From Desulfovibrio sp. An276 (GTDB lineage Bacteria > Desulfobacterota > Desulfovibrionia > Desulfovibrionales > Desulfovibrionaceae): a stretch of DNA of 52,586 nt. The first letter of the stretch is position 1. Every line of letters begins with the position of its first letter. The notes under the pieces are model-generated. The model did no database searches. It saw only the letters and a program-made list of their open reading frames with translations, and had not been told where the DNA came from. Where the stretch lies: the NCBI RefSeq assembly GCF_002159665.1, contig NZ_NFJC01000022.1, forward strand, positions 1 through 52,586, given 5' to 3'. A program made the position numbers and the translations under genes. Positions 39,530-47,566 of this stretch are shown piece by piece.

Positions 39530-40117
39530 CTACCTTGCCGAAGGGGCAGCGCTGTCCTTTTGCGCCTTCGTTATTTCCGCTTCGATCTGGGCTTTCTGGG
39601 CGGGGGTGATGTTCGGGTTTTCCAGGGCCTTTTGCCAGTGGGCAAGGGCCTTCGGAATGTCGTTCAGATAGTAGCGATAGAGCGTGCCTGCGCTTGTGCG
39701 CACCTCGACTCTGTCCTGAAGCTTCAGAGATTCTTCCATGAGGGAGGCAGCCTTCGGATAGTCCTTGCGCACATTGGCTATATAGCCCTTGAGATAGGGA
39801 ACGTCTGCGTTGTTGACGTCAAGAACCTGGACCTTGTCGAGGAAGACTTCGGCCTCGTCGAGATTTCCTTCCTGCAAAAGCATGATGGCAAGCTGCAGCT
39901 GGACTTTGGGATCGTCCGGATTGTCACCAGCCTTGCGCATGAGCTGCGCCATGGGGGACTCTTCCACTTGGGGCTTTGCTGCCTGCTTATGCTGGACTGG
40001 GGCTACGTGCTGCACAAGGGAGGGGTTTTGCAGCCTCTCCATCAGGGTGATGCCGACCATGAGCACAAGGCCTGCGCCAAGTACTGCCACAAGGATATGC
40101 TGTGCTGTCTTGTTCAT
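39530..40117 (-). CDS. Membrane-anchored TPR protein, CcmI-like
   Basis: 195 residues with one N-terminal membrane helix (about 8-26) and a periplasmic TPR region (about 65-185; repeats around PKVQLQLAIMLLQEGNLDEA and AGTLYRYYLNDIPKALAHW). It starts two bases after ccmD, so it belongs to the ccm operon, and is a candidate apocytochrome chaperone. It and the next TPR protein together may replace a single CcmI. A T-rich hairpin on minus around 39465-39527 may end part of the transcript. Confidence 0.82.
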   Translation of the reverse strand: MNKTAQHILVAVLGAGLVLMVGITLMERLQNPSLVQHVAPVQHKQAAKPQVEESPMAQLMRKAGDNPDDPKVQLQLAIMLLQEGNLDEAEVFLDKVQVLDVNNADVPYLKGYIANVRKDYPKAASLMEESLKLQDRVEVRTSAGTLYRYYLNDIPKALAHWQKALENPNITPAQKAQIEAEITKAQKDSAAPSAR

Positions 40118-40119
40118 TT

Positions 40120-40266
40120 CTAGTTGTCCGAAGAGTCCTGGTTCAGGGACTCAAGCTGGGCTATTTTTCTGGCAAGGCTTCTCTGCGAGGCGGCAAGAAA
40201 GGCCAGATAGCCGCCAAGACCAATCCATACGGCGATTCCGGCATAGACGACCCATGGTTCTGTCAT
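40120..40266 (-). CDS. ccmD: CcmD, small heme-exporter subunit
   Basis: 48 residues: one membrane helix (about 6-26, PWVVYAGIAVWIGLGGYLA) followed by a basic, helical cytoplasmic tail. Size, topology and place right after ccmC identify CcmD, which helps release heme-loaded CcmE from CcmABC. The start is chosen at MTEPW; the gap to ccmC is 55 bases. Confidence 0.85.
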   Translation of the reverse strand: MTEPWVVYAGIAVWIGLGGYLAFLAASQRSLARKIAQLESLNQDSSDN

Positions 40267-40321
40267 GAAAAAACTCCTCGAAGGGGAATGCACAAGGGGA
40301 AAGCTGGACTTTTCCCTTTGC

Positions 40322-41032
40322 CTACTCTGTATTGCCGTTCTGCTCTTCCCTGTTTTGCGCAAGGAAGATCAGTTCTTCCACCCGTTCTTTTGCAGCGAGC
40401 TGATTGATGCGGACAAGGACAAGGCCAAGCCAGAAAACGCCCATGGCTGCCACGGAGAAAAGGGCCACAAGTTTCATTTCCGGTTCAAGCCCCCCACCCT
40501 CGCTGGCAAAGACTGCCGGATGGATGGAGCGCCAAAGGCGCGCGGAGAAGAAAACCAGTGGCACGTCCGCGAAGGCAATGATGCCAAGCACTGCCCGTAC
40601 CATCTTGCGGCGCTCGCTCGAAAGATTGAGGCTGCCGAGCAGGAGATAGCCCATGTAGATGAACCACAATATGAGGGCTGTGGTGAGCCTCGGATCCCAG
40701 GTCCACCAGACACCCCAGGCCTTGCGGCCCCAGAGCATGCCTGTGACAAGGGTGAGGGTGGTGAAAAGAAGGCCAACTTCCACCAGGGCCTGCGAGAGCC
40801 TGTCCCAGTGATCGCCTCCCCGCACAAGGTAGGCTATGGATGCGACAAAGACCACCAGAAAGCTTGCCAGCGCCCACCAGGAGAGGGGAAGATGTATATA
40901 GAAGATTTTCTGTATCTCTCCCATGATGGCTTCGGTTGGCGCATACATGAAGATGAGCCACCAGGATGCGGCAAGAAGCAGGCCACCGACAAGGGCCAGG
41001 ACGGCGCCAAGGGCAGAGGAGGTCTTTGACAT
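40322..41032 (-). CDS. ccmC: CcmC, heme handling protein
   Basis: A 236-residue, six-helix membrane protein with the periplasmic tryptophan-rich WWD motif WGVWWTWDPRLTT and flanking conserved histidines. It attaches heme to CcmE. The ATG overlaps the ccmB TAA by one base (TAATG). Confidence 0.95.
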   Translation of the reverse strand: MSKTSSALGAVLALVGGLLLAASWWLIFMYAPTEAIMGEIQKIFYIHLPLSWWALASFLVVFVASIAYLVRGGDHWDRLSQALVEVGLLFTTLTLVTGMLWGRKAWGVWWTWDPRLTTALILWFIYMGYLLLGSLNLSSERRKMVRAVLGIIAFADVPLVFFSARLWRSIHPAVFASEGGGLEPEMKLVALFSVAAMGVFWLGLVLVRINQLAAKERVEELIFLAQNREEQNGNTE

Positions 41033-41706
41033 TATTCGTCTCCGCTGTACACGAAACGGAAAAGCAAGAGGGAAAGGGCAAGGAAGATGGCGTCAAAGGC
41101 AGCGGCAAAGCCGAGCCAGCGGAAGATTTCCTCACCGGCCTGTTCGCCGAACATGGCGCCAAAAACCTTGATTGCGGCAAGAAGGAGAGGCGCAAGCAGG
41201 GGAAAGACCAGAAGGCTCAAAAGCGACTCCCTTGCTGTCTGGCCTTGCGAAAGTGCGCCCAAGAGGGCTCCCATGCAGACCATGCCTGTATCCGCAAGGA
41301 TAAGCATGGCAAGGCCAAGGGGCCAGGATTGGGAAAGGTGCTGCGCAAGAAAGACTATGATGGCCGGAAAGAAGAGCACTTGGGCCAGGAGTATGAGAAG
41401 AAGTCCTGCGAGTGCCTTGCCCAGAAAAACGCCGGTCACGGGTGCTGGCGAGAGCAGAAGGCTGGTCCTTGCCCCGTTTTGCTCCTCGAAGGCAAAGAGC
41501 ATGTTGAAAACCAGCGTCTGGCAAAAGAGCGAGGAAAGCCAGAAGATAGCGGCAGCAGTCTGTCCGGAGGCAATTTCGCCGTTTTTTTGCGAGAGGCTGA
41601 ACATGAAGACCAGGAGCAGTCCGAGCAGTATGGACTGAACAAGACCTGCTCCCCTCAAGGCGAGGGAAAGGTCCTTGCGGGCAAGGGCCAGGGCTAGTTT
41701 CAGCAT
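41032..41706 (-). CDS. ccmB: CcmB, heme exporter permease
   Basis: A 224-residue, six-helix membrane protein with the CcmB motifs FAFEEQNGARTSLLLSP and PLLAPLLLAAI. It forms the CcmABCD complex. It overlaps ccmA at its start and ccmC at its end. Confidence 0.95.
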   Translation of the reverse strand: MLKLALALARKDLSLALRGAGLVQSILLGLLLVFMFSLSQKNGEIASGQTAAAIFWLSSLFCQTLVFNMLFAFEEQNGARTSLLLSPAPVTGVFLGKALAGLLLILLAQVLFFPAIIVFLAQHLSQSWPLGLAMLILADTGMVCMGALLGALSQGQTARESLLSLLVFPLLAPLLLAAIKVFGAMFGEQAGEEIFRWLGFAAAFDAIFLALSLLLFRFVYSGDE

Positions 41707-42362
41707 GGTTTGCCCTCCTCTTCCCCTGCGCTGTCCTCCTTTGGACTTTCCAGACGGTGCAGGCCCTTCCCCCTGACTTCGTGGACTACGTCCGCAAGGT
41801 TTGTATCATTTGCAAGGTGGCTGACCCAGAGCACGCAGGCACCCCTGTCCCTGGCCTTGCGCATTTCCACGTAGAGCATTTCGCGCGAGGCTTTGTCGAG
41901 GCCTGTTTCAGGCTCGTCGAAAAGGCAGATGCCCGGTTCAAGCAAGAGCACACGGGCCAGGCTCAGGCGCTGGGTCATGCCGCGGGAAAAGACCCCTGCC
42001 CTTGTGTCCGCAAAGGCCGCAAGGCCGACATGGGAGAGCATATCGAGGACTGTTTTCTCGCTTGCAGGCTGGTTGTAGGCCTTCTGCCAGAAGAGGAGAT
42101 TCTCCCTGGCAGTGAGGTTCGGGTAGAGAAAGGTGCTGTGACCAAGGTAGCCGACAAGAACGTCCTCGTCGGCAAAGAGGATCTCACCGGACGTGGGGCG
42201 GACAAGGCCGCCAATCATGCGCAAGAGCGTCGACTTGCCGCTGCCGTTTTTGCCGATCACAAGATGAATGGCCCCGGAGGCAAAGCTTGCGGAGACATTC
42301 TTGAAGAGTATGCGCAGGGCAAAGTTCTTGCCCAGATTTTTCAGGGTAATGGCGTCTGTCAT
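41700..42362 (-). CDS. ccmA: CcmA, ABC ATPase for cytochrome c maturation
   Basis: 220 residues with Walker A GKNGSGKST, signature FSRGMTQRLSLAR and Walker B ICLFDEPETGLD. ATP hydrolysis drives release of heme-CcmE rather than heme transport as such. It overlaps ccmF and ccmB by a few bases on either side. Confidence 0.95.
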   Translation of the reverse strand: MTDAITLKNLGKNFALRILFKNVSASFASGAIHLVIGKNGSGKSTLLRMIGGLVRPTSGEILFADEDVLVGYLGHSTFLYPNLTARENLLFWQKAYNQPASEKTVLDMLSHVGLAAFADTRAGVFSRGMTQRLSLARVLLLEPGICLFDEPETGLDKASREMLYVEMRKARDRGACVLWVSHLANDTNLADVVHEVRGKGLHRLESPKEDSAGEEEGKPC

Positions 42363-44281
42363 GGTTGCCTGTGGGCTATGCTTGCCTCTTCTTCCCTATC
42401 TGTGCCATCTGCCTCGCGCCTCTTTTTGCGTGCGAGATTTACGAGGGGCAGGAAGGACATGATGGCACCGCCAAGCCACAGCCAGCTGACCAGGGGTTCT
42501 ATGGAGATCTGCACGACCATGCGTCCCCTGTTGTCGAGGCCCGAGACGGAGGCGTAGACTTCCTTGCCGAAGCTGCTGGCAACATCTACCTCGGAGAAGA
42601 GCATGCCCTGGAACTTGTCGTAGGCGCGCTTTTCCGGAGTCAGGATATCCTTGACCTGACCTTGGTTGTCGATGACCTCAAGGGTGGCCCTAAGGTACTC
42701 GTAGTCGGTTCCTCTGCCTGTGGTAGCGCTTTTGAGACGGATCTCGTAGGCGTCAATCCTCTGCGAGGCCCCTTCCTCAAGGACCATATCCTGGGTAACC
42801 TTGTAGGGACCGGAAAAGGCAATGCCAAGGGCGCACAGGGCAACGCCAATGTGAGTGCCAATGCTGCCAAGCCGGAAGCCAGATTTCTTGCCGATAAACA
42901 GACTGCCGAGCAGGATGGCACCAGCAGCAAACTGTGTCACCAGGGGATGGATCTTTTCGTAGTTCAGATAGAAGGACAGGCCTGCCACAACAATGCCGCC
43001 CAGGATGGCAATGACAAGCCCCTTCTGGTTTGCAATGCCCCACTTCCAGGAAAACCAGGGGCACAGGGCCAAAAGCAGGAGCAGAAGGCTTGCCAGGGGC
43101 AGACAGACGCTGTTGTAGAAGTTGGCGTCAAGGCCCATGGGGGCAGAGCTCCACAGGCGGCTTATCACGGGCCACATGGTGGCACAGAGGATGATGAAGC
43201 CCAGGATCAGGAAGATCCAGGCAGTGAGCAGCAGGGCACCTTCCCTTGAGAGCGGATTTTCAAGCTCACCCTCGCCCTGTTTGGAGAAGAGGACTACAAG
43301 CAGTGTCACAACAAGGGAAAAGGCTATGAAGACAAGCAGGGGCACGCCCACAGGACCTTGACCAAAGGCGTGTACGGAATCGATGACGCCGCTGCGCACA
43401 AGGAAGGTGGCAAAGAAGCCCGAGATAGTGGTGAGGCTTATGAGAAGGGTATTGGTCCTTGTCAGCTTGCCGCGGCTGCGCTCGATAATGAGTGTGTGCA
43501 GGGTAGCTGTGCCCACAAGCCAGGGGATGAGAGAGGCGTTTTCAACTGGGTCCCAGGCCCAGTAGCCGCCCCAGCCAAGTTCCATGTAGGCCCACCAGGC
43601 GCCGAGCATGATGCCGGCAGTGAGAAAGCACCAGGCAGTGATGAAGAGCACCCTTGTCGTCTGGTACCAGGCCTCGCCCCCTTCCCTTCCTGTGACTGCC
43701 TGGGCCAGGGCCATGCAGGATGGCACAGTGAAACCGCCGTAGCCGAGGAAGAGCAGCGGGGGATGAAGAATCATGCCCGGATTTTGCAAAAGGGGATTCA
43801 GACCGCGCCCGTCGGATGGAGCGGGCTCAATCTGCATGAAGGGATTGCTCCACAGGGCAAGAAGGGTGGCAAAGAAGGCCGTGGTGGCAAAGAAGAAGAT
43901 CCAGAACCACAGCCTGGTTTTGGCAGGCACTGTCCGGTAGGATTTGGTCAGGGCAAAGACGGAGCCCATGATGGCAACAGAAAGCGCCCAGAAAAGCAGC
44001 GAACCCGGTTGGCCTGCCCAGAAGGCAGCAAGCTTGTAGAAGATTCCCAGGGCATCGTCCGTGTACCCTGCCACATACTCAAGGCTGTAGTCGCCGATAC
44101 TGAGCGCATACAGGAGTATGACGGAAGCAAGGCCAAATCCTCCGGTAACAAGGATATGGCCTTTTTCGACAAGGGCAGGAACCCTGTTTCTTGGGTTGCC
44201 TGCCTGGGTGAGCCCGTAGCCTGCCGCAAAGACTGAGGTCAGCTGGGCAACAATGAGCAGAATGAAGGCAAGGGTATACAT
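42359..44281 (-). CDS. ccmF: CcmF, cytochrome c heme lyase subunit
   Basis: A 640-residue polytopic protein of about 14-15 membrane helices with the WWD motif WGGYWAWDPVENASLIPWL and the HPPLLFLGYG stretch; a large periplasmic domain lies near the C-terminus. It transfers heme from CcmE to apocytochrome. I start it at ATG 44281 (MYTLAFILL); a TTG 23 codons upstream would add a charged leader. The ribosome site is weak (AAGGAAAA about 14 bases away). It follows ccmE by 79 bases. CcmH is not found in the window. Confidence 0.94.
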   Translation of the reverse strand: MYTLAFILLIVAQLTSVFAAGYGLTQAGNPRNRVPALVEKGHILVTGGFGLASVILLYALSIGDYSLEYVAGYTDDALGIFYKLAAFWAGQPGSLLFWALSVAIMGSVFALTKSYRTVPAKTRLWFWIFFFATTAFFATLLALWSNPFMQIEPAPSDGRGLNPLLQNPGMILHPPLLFLGYGGFTVPSCMALAQAVTGREGGEAWYQTTRVLFITAWCFLTAGIMLGAWWAYMELGWGGYWAWDPVENASLIPWLVGTATLHTLIIERSRGKLTRTNTLLISLTTISGFFATFLVRSGVIDSVHAFGQGPVGVPLLVFIAFSLVVTLLVVLFSKQGEGELENPLSREGALLLTAWIFLILGFIILCATMWPVISRLWSSAPMGLDANFYNSVCLPLASLLLLLLALCPWFSWKWGIANQKGLVIAILGGIVVAGLSFYLNYEKIHPLVTQFAAGAILLGSLFIGKKSGFRLGSIGTHIGVALCALGIAFSGPYKVTQDMVLEEGASQRIDAYEIRLKSATTGRGTDYEYLRATLEVIDNQGQVKDILTPEKRAYDKFQGMLFSEVDVASSFGKEVYASVSGLDNRGRMVVQISIEPLVSWLWLGGAIMSFLPLVNLARKKRREADGTDREEEASIAHRQP

Positions 44282-44360
44282 GGGCGGACTATTTTCCTTT
44301 TCAGTCAGTGCGCTTTTGGGACGGGGATCCGTCTCAAAAGCGTCCCCCAAAAGGGGAAAA

Positions 44361-44783
44361 TCAGGTTCGGTTTTCCTTCTGGTACTTTGAGGGGCACTTT
44401 GTCATGAGCACCTTGGCCTGGAAGGAACCATCTGCCTGGACACCTCCTTCCACAATGACCTCCGCGCCATCCTTGAAGGTGTCGGGCACAATGCCCCTGT
44501 AGGCCACGGGCATTGTCTCTCCCTGGTTGTGCTGATCCACCAGGGTGAAGAGCACGCCAGGACCCTCCTGCTGTTCCTGTATGGAAGCAGGCTGTACTGT
44601 GCCGAAAAGGCGAATGTTGCCGAGCTTGGATCTGTCCTGGGCCTTGGCTTCTGCCACGTCCAGGAAGTAGGTGCTGTTTTCGCTAAGACCCGAGAAGATA
44701 AGCCAGCCCACACCACCCAAAAACAGCAGGGCAATGAGGGCGTACATACAGGTATTCTTGTTCTTGCCTTTGGGCTGGGCCAT
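44361..44783 (-). CDS. ccmE: CcmE heme chaperone, CxxxY variant
   Basis: 140 residues: N-terminal membrane anchor (about 13-32) and periplasmic OB-fold domain. The heme-binding motif is CPSKY (C130, Y134), where most bacteria have HxxxY. Such cysteine-type CcmE is known from Desulfovibrio and some archaea, so the change is a lineage trait rather than a defect. Together with the lack of CcmH in the window it indicates the alternative Ccm system (I*-type). It is the first gene of the ccm operon, with GAGAGG before the ATG. Confidence 0.93.
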   Translation of the reverse strand: MAQPKGKNKNTCMYALIALLFLGGVGWLIFSGLSENSTYFLDVAEAKAQDRSKLGNIRLFGTVQPASIQEQQEGPGVLFTLVDQHNQGETMPVAYRGIVPDTFKDGAEVIVEGGVQADGSFQAKVLMTKCPSKYQKENRT

Positions 44784-44835
44784 GCCGAACCTCTCTTGCA
44801 GGGGTGCAAAAAAAAATTTTTTCCGAGTTTGTCCG

Positions 44836-44864
44836 ATTTTACATGCTCATTTGTCAAAGTGCAA
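44836..44864 (-). promoter_or_regulatory. Candidate ccm operon promoter
   Basis: On minus: TTGCAC (44864-44859), 17 bases, TAAAAT (44841-44836; 5/6 to the -10 consensus). The leader to ccmE is about 50 bases with long A/T runs. Confidence 0.35.
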
Positions 44865-44976
44865 GTAGTAATAAAAATCAATCTTGTTAAATATCCAAAA
44901 ATAGGAGCAAAGAACTTTGTTTGAAGGTTAGTTGCCCGATATAAAAGGTTTTTTCTGTCACAGTCTGGGTGGTTCG

Positions 44977-44999
44977 GGCTCAAAAAAGAGCCTTTTTTT
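44977..44999 (+). terminator. Plus-strand terminator-like hairpin upstream of the rnf operon
   Basis: GGCTC-AAAAAA-GAGCC followed by seven T. No gene precedes it on plus for more than 10 kb, so it would end an unknown short transcript or act as an attenuator for one. Confidence 0.65.
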
Positions 45000-45293
45000 G
45001 TGGCAATTGTCACAAGAGACCGCATTTCCCGGAAACAGACGTCATTGGGCTGCACAAGCGGGCAAAAAACTGTCCGGCACTGCAACAGGAGGATTTTGGA
45101 CACGCTGCTCTGACATCCGGAGGATGAGTTGCAGGAGCTTTTGCTCCAAACAACACTGATGAGAGAAAAAAGAGTATGGGCAAGGGAGATATCTTCTTTA
45201 CGCAAAAGAGAAAGTAGGACAAAAAACAGCCCTTTTTGACTGGCCCCTGGGCAGGCTTGCGTCATGCAATAGCAAAAAGGTGCTCTCAAAAAC

Positions 45294-45315
45294 ACTGTTT
45301 GATTGGTTAAACAGT
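45294..45315. promoter_or_regulatory. 22-base dyad, possible operator
   Basis: ACTGTTT-GATTGGTT-AAACAGT, perfect 7-base arms, about 185 bases before the cytochrome start. On minus a TTTTT follows, so it could also act as a terminator there. Confidence 0.35.
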
Positions 45316-45498
45316 ATTTGTGTTTTTCAGATACTCTGTGCACTTTTTCACAATATACAATGAAGTTTTGAGTAAAAGAAGAAAAAAACTCTCTTTTATC
45401 CCTTTCATTAGTTTATTGTCTGTGTTAGGACAGATCACAGTAGCCTCATTGTGAGACTTGCAACCAGTTTTTTTCTTTTCTAACGGGGGTATTGCACT

Positions 45499-46293
45499 GT
45501 GCTCAACAAAAAGTTTTTGCCCATAGTGCTCTTGACGACCGTTCTGGCAGTGGTGGCGCTGGCTGGCTACCTCCTGCCCGAGGATGGCAAGGCTGTGCCC
45601 ACGCGCATTGCCATGCAGAACACCGGAGGACCAGTAGTATTCGAGCACAGCAAGCATATCGAGGATGTCCCCTCCTGTATGACCTGTCACCACGACATGA
45701 GCCACGGCGCAGCCGAGCCCATGGCCTGCAACGACTGTCACGGGATTGCTGTGGTGGACGCTGCCTTTGTGGCGGATCATCAGAAGAGCTTTGCAAGGGA
45801 AAGCTGTGCAGTCTGCCACCACTACCAGCCTGGCAGGCAGGACTGGGGACATGACAGGCACAGCATGGATTTTGGTCTTGAGTGTGCAAGCTGCCATCAC
45901 GAGGACACGTCCATTGAGCCGGAGCCGGCAAACTGCGCGGACTGCCACGAGGCAGGTGCAGCACCCACGGGCAAGCCCGCAGAGGAAGGGGTACCACCGA
46001 ATCTTGCCGACGCAGTGCATTCAAAGTGTGCAGCCTGCCACCAGGAATGGTTCGATCTGAAGGCCAGAGGGTGTGAGAAGTGCCATTTTGACAAGGTTCC
46101 CGAGGGTGAAGTGCCAGCAGCACGCAAGCATGCGAATCTTGAAACCATGAGCTGCAAGTCCTGCCACGAGCAGGCGCCGGACAAGCTCATTCCCGGACGA
46201 ATGCAGGCGCATCACGCTTCCTGCATGGGATGCCACAATGAGCTTGGCAAGGGTCCCCGCACAAACAAGGACTGCAAGCAGTGCCACATGTAG
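45499..46293 (+). CDS. Rnf-associated decaheme cytochrome c
   Basis: 264 residues with an N-terminal hydrophobic helix (about 6-24), either signal peptide or membrane anchor, and ten CxxCH heme motifs: CMTCH, CNDCH, CAVCH, CASCH, CADCH, CAACH, CEKCH, CKSCH, CMGCH, CKQCH. Several are followed by a second histidine, as in cytochrome c3-like proteins. It is periplasmic. It is the first gene of the rnf operon, 19 bases before rnfC, the arrangement known from Desulfovibrio, where the cytochrome links the periplasmic cytochrome c pool to the Rnf complex. The start is GTG with GGGGGT about ten bases upstream. Its maturation requires the ccm genes encoded next door on the other strand. Confidence 0.93.
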   Translation: MLNKKFLPIVLLTTVLAVVALAGYLLPEDGKAVPTRIAMQNTGGPVVFEHSKHIEDVPSCMTCHHDMSHGAAEPMACNDCHGIAVVDAAFVADHQKSFARESCAVCHHYQPGRQDWGHDRHSMDFGLECASCHHEDTSIEPEPANCADCHEAGAAPTGKPAEEGVPPNLADAVHSKCAACHQEWFDLKARGCEKCHFDKVPEGEVPAARKHANLETMSCKSCHEQAPDKLIPGRMQAHHASCMGCHNELGKGPRTNKDCKQCHM

Positions 46294-46312
46294 GCAAGGG
46301 GGACAAATAGCC

Positions 46313-47566
46313 ATGAAAGAACTGTTTACCATGCTGCCGGATCCTCGCTTCCACCTTGTGAGCAATGTGCGCGAGCGTTTCCTGACTGCCCCTGCCCCGA
46401 CCTTTGTACGCCTGAACAGAGAGGGCTTTGTTCTCGACGAGGGCGTGCGCAAGAAGATGCTGATCCACCCCTACATGCATCTGGCAACGCACCCGAGTCC
46501 CCTAAAGGGCGATCTCTTTGCTCCCATCTTTGGCGAAATCACCGATGTCACGGAACGCAGCATCTTTGCGAAAAGTGTTGAGCCCAGCCCGGAGCTTGTG
46601 GCTGCCTGCAAGGCAGTTCCGGAAACGGACATCCTCGCTCTCGAAGAAAGGGGAGCCGAGCTTGCGGTTATTCTGAAGCATCTTGGCCTCAACACAAAGT
46701 CCCTTGGGCAGGACTGCGAGACACTGGTCGTAAACGGCCTCAATCCTGACCCTGGTGTCACCTGGGCCGAGCCCATGCTTTTGACCCATACGAGAACGCT
46801 TTTTGCCGGCATGGCCATGCTCAGAAAGCTTAGCCCTGCAAAACGCATAGTCCTGGCAGCACCGACGGAACTGAAGCTCAGGTACCACGACATAGAGGTG
46901 GTCAATGTGCCGTCGCACTACCCCGCAAGCGTGAATGCCCTTGTGATCAAGGCTGTCACAGGCAGGGAACGTCCGGACGGTGTGGGCATTGTTGGCATAC
47001 ACAATGTCTGGAGCCTCGGCCGGGTGGCCATGACGAAGAAGCCGCTCATCGAATCCGTCATCACCATAGGCAGCCTCAATGTCAGCTCCAACTACATAGT
47101 GCGCGACGGAAGCACTCTTGGGGAGCTCCTCGAACACGCCGAAATCAGGCTCAACAGTGGGGATACGCTCGTTCGCGGCGGCCCCTTGCGCGGCGAAAGC
47201 ATAGACAAGCTCGATCGCAGCGTGACCAAGGGCAGCACGGGTGTCTTCCTGGTGGAAAAGGGCACCATCCCTCCCATGCAGGGGCACAGCCCCTGTGTGT
47301 CCTGCGGCTCCTGCGTGGCAATCTGTCCGGCACGCCTTCGGCCGGACATGCTGAGCCGCTACGCGGAATTCGGCCTGCACAATCGCTGCCTTGAACAGTA
47401 CATCACTTCCTGCCTCGAATGCGGCCTGTGTGGATACGTGTGCATAGCCCGCAGACCTGTGCTGCAGTACATACGCCTTGCCAAGGCCAAGCTGGGGCTT
47501 GGCGTGCTCAAGAGCGATGGCCTGTACGCACCCCAACCCACAAGCAATGAGGAGAACGCATCATGA
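46313..47566 (+). CDS. rnfC: RnfC subunit, with degenerate NADH/FMN-site motifs
   Basis: 417 residues of the RnfC/NuoF-like family. The start ATG follows AAGGGGG. The barrel-sandwich start (PLKGDLFAPIFGEI), SLBB-like region and two 4Fe-4S motifs are present: CVSCGSCVAICP (C328, 331, 334, 338) and CLECGLCGYVC (C367, 370, 373, 377). However the family hallmarks for FMN/NADH are not seen: GGAGFPT is absent, ECEP appears as NPDP, the IEDNK stretch appears as APTEL and YPxGxE as YPASVN. The rest aligns well, so the protein is probably functional but unlikely to oxidise NADH in the usual way. It overlaps rnfD by four bases (ATGA). Confidence 0.9.
   Translation: MKELFTMLPDPRFHLVSNVRERFLTAPAPTFVRLNREGFVLDEGVRKKMLIHPYMHLATHPSPLKGDLFAPIFGEITDVTERSIFAKSVEPSPELVAACKAVPETDILALEERGAELAVILKHLGLNTKSLGQDCETLVVNGLNPDPGVTWAEPMLLTHTRTLFAGMAMLRKLSPAKRIVLAAPTELKLRYHDIEVVNVPSHYPASVNALVIKAVTGRERPDGVGIVGIHNVWSLGRVAMTKKPLIESVITIGSLNVSSNYIVRDGSTLGELLEHAEIRLNSGDTLVRGGPLRGESIDKLDRSVTKGSTGVFLVEKGTIPPMQGHSPCVSCGSCVAICPARLRPDMLSRYAEFGLHNRCLEQYITSCLECGLCGYVCIARRPVLQYIRLAKAKLGLGVLKSDGLYAPQPTSNEENAS

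Larger units (their letters stand above)
44784..45498. other. Divergent ccmE-cytochrome intergenic region
   Basis: A 715-base AT-rich gap without a convincing gene. It holds the ccm promoter candidate, a plus-strand terminator-like hairpin (44977-44999) and a 22-base dyad (45294-45315). A further imperfect dyad with CTGTG and CACAG arms lies around 45420-45440, just before the cytochrome gene. No promoter of the rnf operon stands out. Confidence 0.65.

Noticed and set aside
45418..45440. CRP/FNR-type site before the cytochrome gene
   Set aside because: The TGTG and CACA half-sites are separated by too many bases for that family.
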